A stretch of 33,834 nt of DNA from contig JACPHN010000178.1 of assembly GCA_016188575.1 (NCBI GenBank), forward strand, positions 1 to 33,834. The letters run 5' to 3'. A program made the translations under genes and the position numbers. The stretch is from Candidatus Schekmanbacteria bacterium (GTDB taxonomy: Bacteria > CSSED10-310 > JACPHN01). Under the pieces are notes generated by a model. It saw nothing but the letters and a program-made list of their open reading frames with translations. It made no database searches and was not told the origin of the DNA. Shown one piece after another: positions 1-7,987 of this stretch. Within the stretch, counting starts at the first letter, position 1, and each line of letters begins with the position of its first letter.

Positions 1-334
1 ACGCCGCGAGCTCTGCCTGGAGGCGATTGGTGGCCCAGGCGCGGCGTTCACCGCCACCGCCATCGCGGCCGCCATCGCCGCCGCCCGAGCAGCGCAGCGC
101 CTTCAGCGCCACGGGGCGGTTTTCCCACGTGTCGGTGGCGCGATAGACCACGGCCATGCCGCCGGCCCCGATCGGGGTGAGGTCGCGGTATCGGTCAGCG
201 ACGATCGCCGGTAGAATGTCTTCCTCGACAGCAGGAGCGCTGCCGGCCGCGGGCACCCACAGGCGCCTGTCCTCGTCGTCGTCGAGGAATCCGCGCAGAA
301 AAGTTCTGATGCCGGGGGTGTCGAGAGCGCTCAT
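1..334 (-). CDS. Serine/threonine protein kinase, N-terminal part (runs off window)
   Basis: Translated from the reverse strand, starting at the ATG at 334 and open to the window edge (111 residues visible). After about 47 residues that are rich in acidic residues and proline, a Hanks-type kinase domain begins: RYRDLTPIGAGGMAVVYRA holds the glycine-rich loop and VALKAL holds the ATP-anchoring lysine. Between the lysine strand and the expected alpha-C helix lies a glycine-rich insert (GGGDGGRDGGGGE), which is unusual. The catalytic loop would lie outside the window. It is divergent from the lipoprotein/sigma-factor genes across about 195 bp. Kinases of this type phosphorylate Ser/Thr in the cytoplasm and are often paired with FHA readers; one FHA protein lies at 29.6 kb, but a link is only inference. 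Confident on family, not on target. Confidence 0.85.
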   Translation of the reverse strand, partial: MSALDTPGIRTFLRGFLDDDEDRRLWVPAAGSAPAVEEDILPAIVADRYRDLTPIGAGGMAVVYRATDTWENRPVALKALRCSGGGDGGRDGGGGERRAWATNRLQAELAA

Positions 335-529
335 CGGCCCCTGTATATCATGACTGCAATCGCGCCGCTGCCCCTGAGGTCACCCTGGATCCGCCGCCCC
401 TCCGCCCAGCAGTCTCTCCCCAGCAGGCGAAGGGAGCGGTGAACAGTTGCAATGAAGAAATCGATCCGACTCGGGTAAGAAGTCGTGAGCGGACCGTACG
501 ACATCCAGTCCCTACCATCGGAGACCGAC

Positions 530-1324
530 ATGACCCGTCCCCTGTTTGGAGCCTTCATCGCATCGCTGTTCGGCGTCCTCTTTTTCCTCCTGGCCATCGG
601 CTGCAGTGGCGCCAGCGCCCCCAGCGCGAGCCCCGCGGCTTCCGCTTCCGGTGGCGGCGCCGCGACGGCGGCCGCCGAGCCGCTGGAGCTTCGCACGTAT
701 CCCCTTGCCGGGCACCACGAAAGCGCACTGTTGACCGGGCTGCGGCGCCTGCTCGGCGACCATGGCACCGTGCAGTTGCTGGCGGGAAATCAACTCGCCG
801 TGCTGGCGAGCCCGGGCGTCCACCGCGGCCTTGCCGACCTGCTCCGACAACTGGAGACGCAGTCGCCGGCCGCACCGGAGAAGCGCACCATTCGCCTCAC
901 CTACTGGTTCGTCAACGGCGTGCCGGCCGCGGCGGCGGAACCGTACTCGGCGGACCTCACCGAGACCTCTCCGGCGCTCGACGCGATTGTCACTGTCGAC
1001 GGCACGATGCGGTTCACCCTGCTGGAGAAGGTGGTGCTGCAGGCAAGCGAGGACGATAGCGCCACCGCGACGGGACGGCTGGTCCGGGTCACGCAACGGG
1101 CTACGCAGTATGGGAGCAGCGTCCAGGCCGACTTGAACCTCGGAATCGCCGCCGGCCCGACCCTCGACACGCAGGTGTCGCTCGCGGCGGGCCAGCTTTT
1201 GGTGCTCGCACAGAGCGGGTTCAGCAGCCCCGTGGCGCCGGCAAGTCCGGCCGAAGGTGGCGTGAAATCCACGGCGACGCTGTACTATCTGGTGCGTGCG
1301 GACGTCGTCGGCGCCAGGCAGTAG
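530..1324 (+). CDS. Lipoprotein with secretin N-domain-like segment
   Basis: I chose the ATG at 530 because GGAGA lies five bases upstream and a lipoprotein signal follows directly: a hydrophobic stretch ending LLAIGC (Cys25), then an Ala/Ser/Pro-rich linker. Residues from about 50 to 110 (LELRTYPL through DLLRQLE) have the pattern of the N1/N2 ring-building domains of secretins: a beta-alpha-beta fold with a central 'GNQLAVLASPG' strand and a closing helix. The remaining 150 residues are beta-rich and unassigned, ending in a repeated-strand pattern. There is no secretin pore domain. The gene lies 34 bp upstream of an ECF sigma factor and is probably co-transcribed with it, so an envelope-sensing or envelope-stress role is possible. 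Function unknown; the secretin-N resemblance is by eye. Confidence 0.7.
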   Translation: MTRPLFGAFIASLFGVLFFLLAIGCSGASAPSASPAASASGGGAATAAAEPLELRTYPLAGHHESALLTGLRRLLGDHGTVQLLAGNQLAVLASPGVHRGLADLLRQLETQSPAAPEKRTIRLTYWFVNGVPAAAAEPYSADLTETSPALDAIVTVDGTMRFTLLEKVVLQASEDDSATATGRLVRVTQRATQYGSSVQADLNLGIAAGPTLDTQVSLAAGQLLVLAQSGFSSPVAPASPAEGGVKSTATLYYLVRADVVGARQ

Positions 1325-1358
1325 CGTCGGCACGATCCACCGCCCTGGAGGAAAGGCA

Positions 1359-1952
1359 ATGCGCGCTGAAGGTGGAGTGGTCTGTGCCGGCTCGCCCGCG
1401 CCGCCGCCGCCGCTTCGCGGCGGTCGCGACGACGGCGCCACGAGGCTCGATGGCGCGGCGCTCGAGGACCTCTACGTGCGCCTGGAGAAGCGCCTGTACA
1501 ACGTTGTGTACCGCTGGGTGTGGGCGCCGGACGTCGCCATGGACATCGTCCAGGAGAGCTTTCTGCGGCTGTGGCAGATGCGAGCGCGCGTCGACATGGC
1601 GACGGTGGAGCCACTCGTTTTCCGCATCGGCGTTAACCTCGCCGCGAACCATCGCCGGCGCGCGTGGTGGCGGCGATGGCTCAGTTTGGAGGATGCGGAG
1701 GAGCCGGCCAGCGCGTCCCGCGGCGCCGACGCGCTGCTGGCCGAAGCGCAACGGGCAAGGGCGGTTCGGGATGCCCTGGAGGCGCTGCCCGAGGGGCACC
1801 GTCGCGTGTTGCTGTTGTGTGAGCTCAGTGGCATGAGCTATGCTGAAATTAGCAGCGTCCTGGGAATTCCGCCGGGGACGGTGGCGTCGCGGCGAAACAC
1901 CGCGGTGCGCCGCCTGCGCCGGCGGCTGGCGGGGGAGGAGATGAAGCTATGA
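1359..1952 (+). CDS. ECF-type RNA polymerase sigma factor
   Basis: A 197-residue sigma-70-family protein of the extracytoplasmic-function class, which directs RNA polymerase to stress or envelope promoters. The ATG at 1359 is preceded by GGAGGAAAGGCA, a strong ribosome binding site; an earlier in-frame GTG at 1296 would overlap the lipoprotein gene and is less likely. Region 2 is seen as YVRLEKRLYNVVYRW and DIVQESFLRLWQ, and region 4 as ALPEGHRRVLLLCE, then MSYAEISSVLGIPPGTVASR, the usual helix-turn-helix. Region 3 is absent, as expected. The first 25 residues are a Pro/Gly-rich extension. Its stop codon overlaps the start of the next gene (ATGA), which is the usual layout for a sigma/anti-sigma pair. 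Confidence 0.93.
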   Translation: MRAEGGVVCAGSPAPPPPLRGGRDDGATRLDGAALEDLYVRLEKRLYNVVYRWVWAPDVAMDIVQESFLRLWQMRARVDMATVEPLVFRIGVNLAANHRRRAWWRRWLSLEDAEEPASASRGADALLAEAQRARAVRDALEALPEGHRRVLLLCELSGMSYAEISSVLGIPPGTVASRRNTAVRRLRRRLAGEEMKL

Positions 1953-2419
1953 AGAAGCGGCTTGAAGCGAACCACTATCCCGCGCGGGAGCTGTCGCGGT
2001 TTTTTCCGGAGCTCACGCCGCCTCCCGGCGGTCTCGCCGCGCTGCGCCGTCGCCTTGGCAGCGAGGAAGCCGGCCGGCACGGCCGCACCTGGCGGGGCTG
2101 GCGACCCCTGGCGATGGCAGCCGCGATGGCGGTCGCGGCGATCGCGGTGGCGGGAGCGTGGCGGGGCGTTCTGACCGGAGTGGCGCCCGTGCCGCCGGTC
2201 CGAGCGGCGGCGGCGAGCATGGAGGCGCTCGCTCAGGAGCTCGGCTTGCGAAGGCCGGCGGACGTACCTGCGCCGGTCACGGTGCCGGCGACAGCGCGGC
2301 ACCGCAGCGGCGCGCTGGCCGTGCTGCGGAGCGACCGCGTTGTCTTCTACCGAATTGCGGTCCTTCCCCACCGCGATGCAGCGGCCGCCGCGGGCAGCGA
2401 TCTTCCGGACAGCCTTTGA
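1949..2419 (+). CDS. Single-pass membrane protein, probable anti-sigma factor
   Basis: This 156-residue protein starts in a 4-bp ATGA overlap with the ECF sigma gene, so the two are translationally coupled. Residues 1-47 are polar and basic (cytoplasmic side), residues 52-72 form one hydrophobic segment (AMAAAMAVAAIAVAGAW), and the rest would be periplasmic. It lacks the HxxxCxxC zinc motif of ZAS anti-sigma factors. The role is inferred from position, size and topology and not from a recognised domain. A dispersed repeat begins right after the stop codon and separates it from the convergent aromatic-pathway gene. Confidence 0.6.
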   Translation: MKKRLEANHYPARELSRFFPELTPPPGGLAALRRRLGSEEAGRHGRTWRGWRPLAMAAAMAVAAIAVAGAWRGVLTGVAPVPPVRAAAASMEALAQELGLRRPADVPAPVTVPATARHRSGALAVLRSDRVVFYRIAVLPHRDAAAAAGSDLPDSL

Positions 2420-2420
2420 C

Positions 2421-2505
2421 CGTTCGCCGCGACAACGCCCCCCGTCCCTCCCCCCGCAAGCGGCGGTAATCGAGGTAGGCGGTCTTCGTGACGCGCTTTC
2501 CGCGC
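2421..2505 (-). repeat. Dispersed ~85-bp repeat, copy 1
   Basis: Read on the minus strand it carries the shared parts GCGGAAAGCGCGTCACGAAG, CCTACCTCGATTACC, then the G/C hairpin around CCGCTTGCGG, then GGGAGGGACGGGGGGCG. It fills the gap between the convergent anti-sigma and DAHP synthase/prephenate dehydratase genes. The other copies are at 6243, 14791, 21074 and 32571. It encodes nothing. Confidence 0.75.
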
Positions 2506-2527
2506 GCCCTGCAGGGGATGGACCCGC

Positions 2528-4450
2528 TCAGGCGCCCGCCCAACCCGGGTAGACGCCCAGCACCTTCAAGCGCGTCGTCGCCTGCTCCAGCTCGCTGCAC
2601 AGCTCCGCCCCCAGCAGCCCCAGGAAGTCGACGTAGAAGTAGTATTCCCACGGCTTCCCCGGAATGGGTCGGGACTCCAGCTTGACCAGGTTGATACGGT
2701 GGCGCGCGAAGACCGCGAGCACTTTCAGGAGCGCTCCCGGTTCGTCACACGTGGCAAAAACCAGTGACGTCTTGTCGGCGGCCGCCAGCGGTGGCGCGGG
2801 CGCGCCGATCACCAGAAACCGCGTGTAGTTGCACGCGTGGCTCTCGATGCCGGCGAGCAGCACCTGGCCGCCGTACTCGCTCGCCGCGGCGCGGCCGGCG
2901 ATCGCCGCCGCATCTCGCAGGCCCTCCTGCAGCACCATCCGCACACTGCCCGCCGTATCGTAGACCTGATAGACCGTCCATTCCGGGTGCGCGCGCAGAA
3001 GCTGCTCGCACTGCGCCGCCGCCTGTGGATGGGCGTACACTCTCCGGATGTCCGCGAGCGTCACCCCGGGCGCGGCGATCAAGTTGTGCACGACGCGCAA
3101 GCGCGTTTCGGCGAGAATCTGGACGTCATACTCCAGCAGGAGATCGTAGTTGATGTGAATGGATCCGCCCAGGGTGTTCTCGATCGGGACGATTCCATGG
3201 CGCGACTTTCCCTCGACCACCGCCGCGAAGACGTCGCGAAACCCCGGGCAGGGCAGGCTCGTCGCAGCGCTGCCGAAGACCTGATGCAGCGCCTTTTCGC
3301 TGAAGGCGCCGTGCTCCCCCTGAAAGGCCACGTCGATTACCGGTGCCGTGGTCGCCGCCGCAGTTGCGACCGCAACCGGTCCCGCCGGCGGTGGCGCGCC
3401 GTGAGCTCGGCGGATTGCCGGGCGCATGGTTTCGCGGTCCAGCGCTCGTCCCACCACCGGTGAGATTACCTGCAGGTCGCGCAAGAGCTCGGCGAGCTCC
3501 TGGAAATCGAGACTTTGCGGGCCGTCCGAGATCGCGTTGTCCGGGTCGGGATGCGCCTCTACGAGAATGCCATGGGCCCCCGCCGCGATCGCCGCGCACG
3601 CCATCGGGATGACGTAGCGGCGCACCCCGGTGCCATGGCTGGGATCCACGAGGATGGGCAGATGCGTGCGCTCGCGCAACACCGGTATAGCGTTGAGATC
3701 CAACGTGTTGCGCGTCGACGGCTCGAAGGTCCGGATGCCGCGCTCGCACAGGATCACGGAGCGGTTGATTCCTTCCGCGAGCACGTATTCGGCGCTTTGC
3801 AGCCACTCGTCCACGGTGGCGGCGAGCCCCCGCTTCAGCACGACCGGCTTGTCGATCTGCGCGCACGCCTTGAGCAGGTCGTAGTTCTGCATGTTGCGGG
3901 CGCCGATCTGCAGCGCGTCCACGTAGCGCGCGACGAGCTCGACCGCCCCGGCGCTCATCACCTCGGTCACGACCGGCAGGCCGGTCTCCGCGGAAACTTC
4001 TGCGAGAATCTTCAGGCCGTCCTCGCCGAGCCCCTGAAAGGAATACGGCGACGTGCGCGGCTTGAACGCGCCTCCGCGCAACATCGACACGCCGAGCTCG
4101 GCGCAGCGCCGGCCGGTCTCCCGCATCATTTCCAGGCCCTCGACCGCGCACGGGCCGGCGATTACGACCACCCGCTCACCGCCGATCTCGACCCCGCCGA
4201 TGCGGACTACGCTGTCGCTCGGACGGACCTCGCGGCTGGCCAGCTTGTACGGCCGCCCGACGCGCAGCACCTGGACCACGCCGGCGAGCGGACGGAGCTC
4301 CTCCGGATCGAAGGACGGCTTGCCCAGGACGGCCAGAATCGCGCGTTCCGACCCCTCTATGAGCAGCGGGGCGCAGCCGAGGTGGCGAACCTTGGTCTCG
4401 ATGGCCTGACGTTCGCTGTCCGTGATCCCCGGCCTGAGCACGATGATCAT
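2528..4450 (-). CDS. Fusion of DAHP synthase (type I-beta) and prephenate dehydratase with ACT domain
   Basis: One 640-residue chain. Residues 1-70 are the ferredoxin-like regulatory domain of type I-beta DAHP synthases. Residues 75-335 are the TIM barrel that joins phosphoenolpyruvate and erythrose-4-phosphate: GPCAVEG with the metal-binding Cys101, FKPRTSPYSFQG, VLKRG, TRNTLDL, DPSHGTG and EAHPDPDNAISDGPQSL are all present. An Ala/Pro linker (about 350-370) leads to prephenate dehydratase (372-550), which makes phenylpyruvate, with VPIENTLGG and the active-site motif TRF (543-545). The ACT domain (560-636) carries GALLKVL and KLESRP, the phenylalanine-binding signatures. No chorismate mutase domain is present. 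The ATG at 4450 follows the small secreted-protein gene by 33 bp. Both allosteric modules suggest control by aromatic amino acids at two steps. Family calls are firm; the fusion itself is unusual. Confidence 0.95.
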   Translation of the reverse strand: MIIVLRPGITDSERQAIETKVRHLGCAPLLIEGSERAILAVLGKPSFDPEELRPLAGVVQVLRVGRPYKLASREVRPSDSVVRIGGVEIGGERVVVIAGPCAVEGLEMMRETGRRCAELGVSMLRGGAFKPRTSPYSFQGLGEDGLKILAEVSAETGLPVVTEVMSAGAVELVARYVDALQIGARNMQNYDLLKACAQIDKPVVLKRGLAATVDEWLQSAEYVLAEGINRSVILCERGIRTFEPSTRNTLDLNAIPVLRERTHLPILVDPSHGTGVRRYVIPMACAAIAAGAHGILVEAHPDPDNAISDGPQSLDFQELAELLRDLQVISPVVGRALDRETMRPAIRRAHGAPPPAGPVAVATAAATTAPVIDVAFQGEHGAFSEKALHQVFGSAATSLPCPGFRDVFAAVVEGKSRHGIVPIENTLGGSIHINYDLLLEYDVQILAETRLRVVHNLIAAPGVTLADIRRVYAHPQAAAQCEQLLRAHPEWTVYQVYDTAGSVRMVLQEGLRDAAAIAGRAAASEYGGQVLLAGIESHACNYTRFLVIGAPAPPLAAADKTSLVFATCDEPGALLKVLAVFARHRINLVKLESRPIPGKPWEYYFYVDFLGLLGAELCSELEQATTRLKVLGVYPGWAGA

Positions 4451-4483
4451 CGCTGCTGTCTCCTGCCCGCCGCGCCGCGCCGC

Positions 4484-4957
4484 TCAGTCCGGCAAAACCT
4501 TGATGCGGACGCGGAAATCTTTCGCGACGTCGATGCCATACTTCAGCGTCGACAAGGTCACCGTATCCGTGTCGTGGTACTCATCGCTGTCGAGATTCTC
4601 GCTGTCCAGGTAGCCGTCGATGACGCGGCCTTTCTCGTCCAGCCACGCGAGATCCAACCGCGCCTTCCAGTCGCGCTTGGCCTGGTTCGAGTAGTCGATG
4701 ACGATGCGCACCGTCTCCAGAAACTCGGTGTTTCCGGGCCGGAAGAACGACGACTTGGTGATGCCGGTCTGGCGTTCGATCATGATGCGGTGAATGGTGA
4801 TTGGGCCGTCGGTGACCTCGACTTTGTTCCACTCGTCGAGCTTGAACGGAAAGGTCATGTCGACGTCTCCGGCGTGCGCGTCACCGCTGCGGGCGAGCGC
4901 GAAGACGGCGAGCAGGACGAGGACGTGAGCGGACCTGGACACGATCGATCGATTCAT
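4484..4957 (-). CDS. Small secreted protein of unknown function
   Basis: The ATG at 4957 has GGAGG eight bases upstream and gives a 157-residue protein with a signal peptide (positive start MNRSIVSR, hydrophobic VLVLLAVFALA, probable cleavage near DAHAG). The mature part of about 128 residues is rich in alternating hydrophobic and charged residues and looks like a beta-sandwich. It has no Cys and no motif I recognise. It sits 17 bp after the cystathionine gamma-synthase gene and 33 bp before the DAHP synthase fusion, so it is in the same leftward operon, but it gives no hint of a part in amino-acid synthesis. Confidence 0.75.
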   Translation of the reverse strand: MNRSIVSRSAHVLVLLAVFALARSGDAHAGDVDMTFPFKLDEWNKVEVTDGPITIHRIMIERQTGITKSSFFRPGNTEFLETVRIVIDYSNQAKRDWKARLDLAWLDEKGRVIDGYLDSENLDSDEYHDTDTVTLSTLKYGIDVAKDFRVRIKVLPD

Positions 4958-4974
4958 GTGCTCCTCCAGAGAGA

Positions 4975-6195
4975 CTAGACCGCGGCCAGCGCCTGCTCGA
5001 GGTCGGCGATCAGGTCGGCGGCGTCCTCGATGCCGAGCGCCATCCGCACCAGGTTGTCCTTGATCCCCACGCTGAGACGTTCCGCGGTCGACTGTTCGTA
5101 ATAGGACATCAATGCCGGCTGCTCGATGAGCGACTCCACCCCGCCCAGGCTCGGCGCGATGAGCGGAATGCGGACCGCATCGACCAGGCGCGAGGCAGCT
5201 TTCAAGTCGCCGCGCACCTCGAAAGAGATCACGCCGCCGAAGCCCGTCATCTGGCGCGCCGCGATCTCGTGGTCGGGATGCGAAGGCAGACCGGGATACC
5301 AGACGCGCTCGATCTTCGCGTTTTGCTCGAGGAACGCCGAGACCCGCATGCCATTCTCGTTTTGCCGGGCGACGCGGAGCGCCAGTGTCTTGAGGCCGCG
5401 CAGCAGCAGGTAGGCGGCATGCGGGTTGACCACCGCGCCCATCACCCACAGTTGTTGGCGGAGCCCCTCGATCAGGTCGGCCGCCCCGGAGACGACGCCC
5501 GCAAGCATGTCGTTGTGGCCGCTCAGGTACTTGGTCGCCGAGTGCAGCACCAGATCGATACCAAACTCGAGCGGCCGCTGGTTGATCGGCGTCGCGAAGG
5601 TGCTGTCGATGAGTGTCCGCACCTTGTGCCGCCGCCCGATCTGCGCGAGCCGCTCCAGATCGAGCACGCGCAGATAGGGGTTCGTCGGCGACTCCGAGAC
5701 GATCAGCCGCGTATCCGGCGTGATCGCCGCCTCGATGGCCTCGTAGTCTCCCATCTGCACGACCGAGCAGGAAATGCCGAAGCGGCTCAGAAAGTTCTTG
5801 CAAAACTGGCGCGTCCGGCGGTACGCGTCGTCCGTGATGATCATGTGGTTGCTGGCGCGCAGCATCGAGAGCAGAACCGTAGTGACCGCCGCCATTCCGG
5901 AGGCGTAGAGCAACGACTGCTCGGCGCCGTCCAGCGCAGCGATCTTGGCTTCGGTTGCCGCCACGGTGGGGTTACCGTAGCGGCCGTATTCCGTGCGGGT
6001 TCGCGAGCCCTGCCACAGGCGGGCGTCCATGAAATCGACGAGATCCGCCGTGTCTCTGAACGTGTAGGTGGCAGTTTCCACGATCGGCACGGTGAGAGCG
6101 TGGTGTGCGTGGGGGTAGCTGCCGCCGCCGTGGACGGCGAGCGTTCCCTCACCGGGTCGGTGCGCGGGTTGTGATCGCATCTCGTCCGAAGTCAC
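4975..6195 (-). CDS. metB: Cystathionine gamma-synthase-type PLP enzyme (plant-like)
   Basis: A Cys/Met-metabolism PLP-dependent enzyme. It shows EYGRYGNPT, LLYASGMAA, SESPTNPYLR, and the Schiff-base lysine in HSATKYLSGHND (Lys222 counted from this start). The long stretches PIVETATYTF, LADL-type DTADLVDF, QMTGFGGVISFEV and IAPSLGGVESLIEQPA-MSYY resemble plant cystathionine gamma-synthases more than enterobacterial MetB. The expected reaction joins an activated homoserine with cysteine to make cystathionine, on the way to methionine; methionine gamma-lyase or O-acetylhomoserine sulfhydrylase activity cannot be excluded. Start is uncertain: GTG 6195 has GGAGG ten bases upstream, GTG 6240 also has GGAGG but lies at the edge of a repeat, and ATG 6180 has a weak site. 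It is first in a leftward operon. Confidence 0.85.
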   Translation of the reverse strand: MTSDEMRSQPAHRPGEGTLAVHGGGSYPHAHHALTVPIVETATYTFRDTADLVDFMDARLWQGSRTRTEYGRYGNPTVAATEAKIAALDGAEQSLLYASGMAAVTTVLLSMLRASNHMIITDDAYRRTRQFCKNFLSRFGISCSVVQMGDYEAIEAAITPDTRLIVSESPTNPYLRVLDLERLAQIGRRHKVRTLIDSTFATPINQRPLEFGIDLVLHSATKYLSGHNDMLAGVVSGAADLIEGLRQQLWVMGAVVNPHAAYLLLRGLKTLALRVARQNENGMRVSAFLEQNAKIERVWYPGLPSHPDHEIAARQMTGFGGVISFEVRGDLKAASRLVDAVRIPLIAPSLGGVESLIEQPALMSYYEQSTAERLSVGIKDNLVRMALGIEDAADLIADLEQALAAV

Positions 6196-6242
6196 CGTTT
6201 CGAGGCCTCCAAGTGGGACATATAGGGTCGTAGTGGGCACGT

Positions 6243-6322
6243 CGCGAAGACCTCCGACCTCACCTCTCCCCGCCTGCGGGGGGAGGGACGGAGGGGGGGT
6301 GCGCTGTTGCGAAGATGGCCGA
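6243..6322 (+). repeat. Dispersed ~85-bp repeat, copy 2
   Basis: Contains CGAAGACCTCCGACCTCACC, the hairpin CCCCGCCTGCGGGG and GGGAGGGACGGAGGGGGG. It lies in the divergent gap between the cystathionine gamma-synthase and siroheme genes. The rest of this roughly 300-bp gap holds a possible promoter and GC-rich leader DNA but no gene that I can support. Confidence 0.75.
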
Positions 6323-6326
6323 CCTG

Positions 6327-6355
6327 TTGATCACCGCCGTCGGCTGCAATAGACT
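6327..6355 (+). promoter_or_regulatory. Possible sigma-70 promoter for the siroheme/gsp operon
   Basis: TTGATC and TAGACT are separated by exactly 17 bp, in the only AT-rich patch of the gap, about 130 bp ahead of the first gene. This rests on hexamer similarity alone, so it is a weak call. Confidence 0.3.
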
Positions 6356-6491
6356 ATACACGATTGCTAGCTAGACGCAATGCGTCGACACGTCCCCGGT
6401 TCGTCCGCGCCCCGACCCGTCGGCCCCACCACTCCGGGGGGAGGAACGGCAAGGGCAAGCGACGCGGGCAGCGACGCCGGAGGAGCGAGAG

Positions 6492-7274
6492 GTGGAGGGA
6501 GTGTCGGGACGAGTGGTGCTCGTCGGCGCCGGGCCGGGAGCGCCGGATCTGATCACCGTGCGCGGCCAGCGCGCGTTGGAGGAAGCCGACGTGGTGCTGT
6601 ACGACGCGCTGGTGGACCTGCGGATTCTGGCGAACGTGCGCGCCGAGTGCACGTTTGTCGGCAAACGCAGCGGTCGCCACGCGCTGCCTCAGGACGAGAT
6701 CTGCGCCCTGCTGGTGCGGCTCGCCAAGGCGGGCAAGACCGTGGTGCGGCTCAAGGGCGGCGACCCTCTGGTGCTGGGCCGGGGTGGCGAAGAGGCTGCC
6801 GTCTGTGCGCGCGAGGGGGTCCCCTTCGAGATCGTTCCCGGGGTAACCAGCGCGATCGCCGTACCCGCGGCGGCGGGAATTCCCGTGACGCACCGGGGAA
6901 TTGCCGACAGCTTTGTCGTGGTGTCCGCCCATTGCTCGCAGGATGGTGCAGCGCTCTCGATTCCCCCGTATTCGCCGGCCACCACGGTCGTGCTGTTGAT
7001 GGGTGTGGCCACGCTGCCGATCTGGCACCGGCAGCTCGTCGCCCTCGGCTACCCGGCGGACTGCCCGATTGCCTTCGTGATGGAGGGCACGACCGACTCC
7101 CAGCGGCTCGTCGTGACCCGCGTCGGCGACGTCCTGGAGCGAGCGCCCTCGGCTGGTGTGCGATCCCCTGCCGTAATCGTGATCGGAGACGTGGTCGGCA
7201 TTCGCGGCCAGCTCTGCCCGGACGGCGGCGGCGGCGGTGTTGGCGCCGGCGGTCCTGCCGGCAAGGAACGGTAG
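6492..7274 (+). CDS. cobA: Uroporphyrinogen-III C-methyltransferase
   Basis: This 260-residue enzyme adds two SAM-derived methyl groups to uroporphyrinogen III, giving precorrin-2 for siroheme, cobalamin or heme d1. The family motifs are in order: VGAGPGAPDLIT near the start, YDALV, VRLKGGDPLVLGRGGEE, VPGVTSA, GIPVTHRG and SPAVIVIGDVV. The length fits the single-domain SUMT form. The last 20 residues are a Gly-rich tail (GGGGGVGAGGPAG) not typical of the family. The GTG start at 6492 has GGAGGA seven bases upstream. The next gene follows after 8 bp. Confidence 0.93.
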   Translation: MEGVSGRVVLVGAGPGAPDLITVRGQRALEEADVVLYDALVDLRILANVRAECTFVGKRSGRHALPQDEICALLVRLAKAGKTVVRLKGGDPLVLGRGGEEAAVCAREGVPFEIVPGVTSAIAVPAAAGIPVTHRGIADSFVVVSAHCSQDGAALSIPPYSPATTVVLLMGVATLPIWHRQLVALGYPADCPIAFVMEGTTDSQRLVVTRVGDVLERAPSAGVRSPAVIVIGDVVGIRGQLCPDGGGGGVGAGGPAGKER

Positions 7275-7282
7275 GCGCGCGA

Positions 7283-7987
7283 TTGTCCGCTCCTCGTCGT
7301 CAACCTGCGCCAGATGGCCCCGCGTCGACTCGCTACTATCCGGTCTTTCTGGACATTCGGGGGCGCGCCTGCGTGGTCATCGGCGGCGGGGCCGTGGCCG
7401 AGCGCAAGGCGATGACGCTGCTCGATGCGGGCGCCGCGGTGCGCGTGATTGCTCCCCGGGTAACCGCGGCGCTGCGCGCGCTCGCCGCTGCCGGCCGCAT
7501 TCAGCGCGTGGCGCGCCGCTATCGCCCGGGCGATCTGGCAGAAGCCTACGTGGTGATTGCGGCGACGGATGACGGCGCCGTCAACCAGGCCGTCTGGCGC
7601 GAGGCGCAGGCAGCGGGCGTCCTGGTCAACGCGGTCGACGACGTCGCGTGCTCGAGCTTCATCGCGCCCGCGCTCGTCCAACGCGGCGCGCTCACCATCG
7701 CGGTTTCCACCGGTGGCGTCGCACCGGCCTACGCCGCGCGCGTGCGCGCCGCCCTGGAACGGCAATACGGTGACGAATGCGCCGCGTTTCTCGAGCTCAT
7801 GGCGGGCCTGCGCGAGCGCATCAAGACCACCTGCGCCGACCCCGAAGCGCGCAAGGAGCTGATGTATCTACTGGTCGATTCGGAGATCATCGACCTCCTG
7901 CGCGGTGGCGACCAGGCTGCCGCGGCCGCGCTGGCCGAGCGGATCATCGCCGGCACCGCGCAGGACGGCGAGCGAGGTGACACGTGA
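7283..7987 (+). CDS. Precorrin-2 dehydrogenase / sirohydrochlorin ferrochelatase-like (siroheme synthase N-domain)
   Basis: A 234-residue protein matching the N-terminal half of CysG, also known as SirC or Met8p. It oxidises precorrin-2 with NAD and may insert iron to give siroheme. The sequence opens with YYPVFLDIRGRACVVIGGGA, the Rossmann NAD site, followed by AERKAMTLLDAGA, then VNAVDD and SSFIAPA-VQRGALTIAVSTGG, all conserved. No ATG or GTG is available after the previous stop, so TTG at 7283 is the probable start. Its end overlaps gspC by four bases (GTGA), so a tetrapyrrole gene is translationally coupled to a secretion operon. Confidence 0.88.
   Translation: MSAPRRQPAPDGPASTRYYPVFLDIRGRACVVIGGGAVAERKAMTLLDAGAAVRVIAPRVTAALRALAAAGRIQRVARRYRPGDLAEAYVVIAATDDGAVNQAVWREAQAAGVLVNAVDDVACSSFIAPALVQRGALTIAVSTGGVAPAYAARVRAALERQYGDECAAFLELMAGLRERIKTTCADPEARKELMYLLVDSEIIDLLRGGDQAAAAALAERIIAGTAQDGERGDT

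Noticed and set aside
3515-4978. 487-residue open frame on the plus strand
   Set aside because: It is antisense to the DAHP synthase fusion; its residues are Arg/Ala/His-rich with no motif, as expected for a shadow frame at high GC.
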